A stretch of 64,000 nt of DNA, taken from the NCBI GenBank assembly GCA_021773015.1, contig JAJFKW010000001.1, positions 186,001 to 250,000 on the forward strand, in the 5' to 3' direction. The stretch is from Woeseia sp. (lineage in GTDB: Bacteria; Pseudomonadota; Gammaproteobacteria; Steroidobacterales; Woeseiaceae). Each line of letters starts with the position of its first letter. The first letter of the stretch is position 1. Below are positions 61,729 to 64,000 of this stretch, one piece after another. The position numbers and the translations under genes were made by a program. The notes beneath the pieces were generated by a model. That model searched no databases and was not told the DNA's origin. It saw nothing but the letters and a program-made list of their open reading frames with translations.

Positions 61729-62463
61729 ATGGAAAATGAGCCTCAGGAAACATCGACCAAAGCTACAGACGATATCCCGCCTACCTCTGCGAAAAATGAG
61801 GCAAGTCGTACTGACGAAAGTACAGCCAAGAGTGAGTCTGCGTCATCTTGGAATTGGCGGACAGTAGTCACTCTTGTTATCGCGGCTTGCAGTCTCGCTC
61901 TAGGGTTCTATAACCTTTATCTGGGTATACGTGCTGATCGACGCGCAGACGCACAAGACGCACGTGCTACTAAAATTGAACAGGCTTCGGTACGTCCAGC
62001 TCTTTTTTTCGTCATCAAGTACAATTACGAGAACGGGCAAGGCTTCCAACTGATTCTAGAGAACAAGGGGCTTGGCACCGCGACTATTACGGACATCAAG
62101 TATTTCGTCGGAGAAAAAGACTATAGTCCGCGGCGAATCGATGTTGACTGGAGAGGCATAGTTAGCGACATAAACCCGAGTCCAATCGTGATGGAACTTA
62201 AGAGTCAGTCATTACCGGACGAATACATGATTCTGAGCGGAACAGAAGAGTTGCTTCTGTCTGTCGTATTTACTGGCGGAGAGTCCATCGAGCAGCGTAG
62301 AGCGGCAAATGATTCATTTGAATTGGCGCTGAGGCCATCTTTGCAAATTATTGTTGAATACACAGATATGTATGACACCGCGATGAAACCGCTGCCATTG
62401 CTCAAAAATTTTCCGGTAAATCCTGCAAATCTTGAAAGCCTTGACGAACTGATTTCTTTTTGA
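61729..62463 (+). CDS. Hypothetical single-pass membrane protein
   Basis: 244 residues. Polar N-terminus, one helix at about 45-66 (TVVTLVIAACSLALGFYNLY), then a soluble domain with RPALFFVIKYNYENGQGFQL and ENKGLGTATITDIKYFVG. ATG at 61729. No recognised domain. Confidence 0.75.
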   Translation: MENEPQETSTKATDDIPPTSAKNEASRTDESTAKSESASSWNWRTVVTLVIAACSLALGFYNLYLGIRADRRADAQDARATKIEQASVRPALFFVIKYNYENGQGFQLILENKGLGTATITDIKYFVGEKDYSPRRIDVDWRGIVSDINPSPIVMELKSQSLPDEYMILSGTEELLLSVVFTGGESIEQRRAANDSFELALRPSLQIIVEYTDMYDTAMKPLPLLKNFPVNPANLESLDELISF

Positions 62464-62490
62464 GAACGATGCCATATCGATGAACGCCTC

Positions 62491-62880
62491 TTACGCCGTT
62501 CTACTGCGGCGAATTGTCTGCACGGCCGGTGTTGTTCCTGCTAGTTGAGTGGCGTCGACAATCGCTTGCAATTGCCGGATTTTCAGTTTTAGCGCACTGA
62601 TCTCGTGATAGCGCAATTGCATCGCACGCACGTCACCAGCACGCCAAGTCGTGTCTTCCGGTGCCCGTAACTCGCCGGTATCGGCGTGCAATGCCCAACC
62701 GTCCCAGGCCGGATTGATCGCGCCGAGGTTACCGTTGTGCAGTAGGTCCAACAATCTCCGTATGGCCGTTGGAAATTCACGATTGCGCATCCAGCGCAAA
62801 ACAGTCTTGCGGTGGTTGCCCGTAATCTCCGCTACCTGATCGACCATTGACGGCGATATCCATATGCCATCTATGACCAT
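62491..62880 (-). CDS. Phage-related DUF3653-type protein
   Basis: 129 residues. An N-terminal helix-turn-helix-like stretch (ISPSMVDQVAEITGNHRKTV, LRWMRNREFPTAIRRLL), then GNLGAINPAWDGWALHADTG and a C-terminal coiled coil (YHEISALKLKIRQLQAIVD). This pattern matches DUF3653 proteins known from Xanthomonas and Vibrio filamentous phages. ATG at 62880 with GGAGG 7 bases ahead. It sits 270 bp from dif, the integration site of such phages. Confidence 0.7.
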   Translation of the reverse strand: MVIDGIWISPSMVDQVAEITGNHRKTVLRWMRNREFPTAIRRLLDLLHNGNLGAINPAWDGWALHADTGELRAPEDTTWRAGDVRAMQLRYHEISALKLKIRQLQAIVDATQLAGTTPAVQTIRRSRTA

Positions 62881-63153
62881 GCCGCAGCCTCCGTGCCACG
62901 TATGCACAGCATAGACCGCATTTCGCGTGCCACGTTGTGAAACGGTGTCGGGTGGCGGGTTTGTGTGACGGGTGTCTCGGCGCAGGTGACGCCGAACGTC
63001 ACTAGTGGACGCCAGATTCTGGTATTGCCGACAGTGCGGCGATAACGAGCATTAATACCGTTAGGGAGTAGAGACCTTGCCCAAATACGTCCGTGGACAG
63101 CCTGAGATTAGATTTAAGCCACTTTCGTAGCCTGCGTGCCCATCGGCTCCATT

Positions 63154-63181
63154 TATGCGTGTAATGTATATTATGTTAAGT
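63154..63181 (+). other. dif: dif site (XerCD chromosome-dimer resolution)
   Basis: The XerC arm TATGCGTGTAA (63154-63164), central TGTATA (63165-63170) and XerD arm TTATGTTAAGT (63171-63181). Against E. coli dif, 7 of 11, 6 of 6 and 10 of 11 bases match (23 of 28). The full inner palindrome TAATGTATATTA is intact. This marks the replication terminus. Confidence 0.88.
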
Positions 63182-63612
63182 CTTGTAAATATATGAACTA
63201 CGTCGGACCACTCTCTAACGTCGACACCATGTGGCCTGTGAAACAAATCCGTGAACTGTCGGCCCCAATCCCCGCGTCTGTGAAACAAATTCGAAAACTG
63301 ACCTTTTGTAATGAAGTAAATTCGTGACCACTGCGAACGGTGTGTGATCCCACATTTAGATGGCTACAACGGGCATTGCATGCCGTAGAGTTGGCAAAGA
63401 AACAAGGTTCAAAACATACGGCAGGAAGATTTCTTGTTAGATATCTCCTTGGGCGTCGACTCCATTCACCATATATATGATGATTTGATGAATTCACCTA
63501 AAAATGACGAATTACGCTCGTCGTGATGAATTCATCGTTATTTGGTGAGTGATCTCCTGAAGTGTTCGTTCCCGCAACCTCGGCTACCGGCTAAGCGGCT
63601 ACCGATATCCCG

Positions 63613-63632
63613 GTTCCCGTTGTAGCGGGAAC
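63613..63632. terminator. Hairpin downstream of the antitoxin gene
   Basis: GTTCCCG, 6-nt loop, CGGGAAC, without a T tract. It lies 25 bp after the stop of the antitoxin gene. Confidence 0.35.
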
Positions 63633-63656
63633 GATTGCAGCAGCAACATGCGCGCT

Positions 63657-64000
63657 CTATGACGAACTTCCATACTTATAGTATTCGAGATATTCCAACA
63701 CTCTCGCGCTGTCAATTGGACCTGACTTCATGAGATCGATCGGCCGCTGACCATCCAAAGACGCAATCGAACGACGGATCCATCGCTGTTGGCGGGCCTG
63801 ATCACCTTGTACAACTTCGATGATCAATCTGTAAATCCGCATCACGTAATGAATTCGCTCCAGAAGCTCTGCTGTATCGCCGTTTTCCTTGCTATCGGAC
63901 CCCAATATTGCTTTTGCATCCTTTTGGTCGATTGCCCAGTGATCGCAAATCCCGTGAAACGCCTTGAGTCCGACCTTGACGCTCCTGTCTCCGTGCTCAC
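63657..64000 (-). CDS. Xre/MbcA/ParS-family antitoxin (partial)
   Basis: Reads at least 114 residues into the window from beyond its right edge; the true start is not visible. KAFHGICDHWAIDQKDAKAI is the HTH-like part and IASLDGQRPIDLMKSGPIDS is the DUF2384 toxin-binding end. In typical systems a RES-domain toxin follows, but here only about 780 bp of non-coding DNA lies downstream, so the toxin is absent on this side or lies upstream. Confidence 0.78.
   Translation of the reverse strand, partial: EHGDRSVKVGLKAFHGICDHWAIDQKDAKAILGSDSKENGDTAELLERIHYVMRIYRLIIEVVQGDQARQQRWIRRSIASLDGQRPIDLMKSGPIDSARVLEYLEYYKYGSSS

Larger units (their letters stand above)
62881..63656. other. Dif-proximal non-coding region
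   Basis: 776 bp with no gene I can support. It holds dif (63154-63181), short direct repeats to its right (CTGTGAAACAAAT at 63236-63248 and 63278-63290), TGATGAATTCA at two sites (63486-63535) and a hairpin at 63613-63632. Confidence 0.5.

Noticed and set aside
1-64000. CRISPR arrays, rRNA or tRNA genes
   Set aside because: No regularly spaced repeats, and no cloverleaf or rRNA-like conserved stretches were seen by eye.

Overview
The window looks like the terminus-proximal part of a gammaproteobacterial chromosome, probably from a free-living or marine heterotroph. The evidence is a near-canonical XerC/XerD dif site at 63154-63181 with an exact TGTATA core, GGGNAGGG octamers found only on the + strand and so reading towards dif, and gamma-type families (YheS, ParB, bufferin BufABC, a TolB-like/TPR regulator, HxlR/LysR/AraC regulators). 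Base composition looks close to 50% GC by eye. I saw no rRNA, tRNA or CRISPR array. I cannot name a genus.

Layout. 1-5.3 kb: two adjoining cytochrome P460 genes (one cut by the window edge) with a divergent AraC regulator, an alpha/beta hydrolase with a membrane protein, a second AraC regulator and two small genes. 5.4-7.3 kb: the ABC-F ATPase yheS. 7.6-14.2 kb: a three-gene operon of ECF sigma factor, zinc-binding anti-sigma fused to a large VWA protein, and a 1033-residue exported protein. 14.4-25.2 kb: LysE exporter, TPR/TolB-like protein, MDR oxidoreductase, ArsR regulator, DUF899 protein, hotdog protein, an XRE-GNAT pair bracketed by direct repeats, an orphan parB, GFA/HxlR pair, DHFR-like protein and a phytanoyl-CoA dioxygenase-like protein. 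25.2-27.4 kb: a bufferin-type RiPP operon (bufA2-bufB-bufC) whose precursor carries two tandem copies of the Cys-rich core. 27.5-34.2 kb: FAD monooxygenase with LysR, GNAT, SRPBCC/LysR, GAF plus degenerate GGDEF, and SIMPL genes. 34.3-42 kb: esterase, EamA transporter, a TetR regulator with three matching operator boxes, and several unknown secreted proteins. 42-47.2 kb: an FNR-type box ahead of an MBL-fold/flavodoxin pair, unknown membrane proteins and a truncated haemoglobin, with a degenerate repeat about 3.9 kb apart. 47.5-52 kb: trypsin-like protease, lipoprotein, cytochrome c and an FG-GAP repeat protein. 52-54 kb: seven very small unknown genes, tightly overlapping, on the minus strand. 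54-60.4 kb: MarR/serine hydrolase, HCCA isomerase, and an HxlR-flanked operon gstA-NTF2-4-oxalocrotonate tautomerase-YdcZ. 60.6-64 kb: unknown membrane-anchored proteins, a phage DUF3653 gene, dif, and a partial Xre/MbcA/ParS antitoxin.

How they work together. Most units are small stress or detoxification modules, each paired with its own one-component regulator: copper-type metal handling (bufABC), electrophiles (GST, GFA, MDR, tautomerase) and aromatic compounds (FAD monooxygenase). Several of these regulators have readable inverted-repeat operators. The best candidates for new biology are the double-core, lipobox-carrying bufferin precursor, the ECF/ZAS-VWA operon, and the small-gene island at 52-54 kb.
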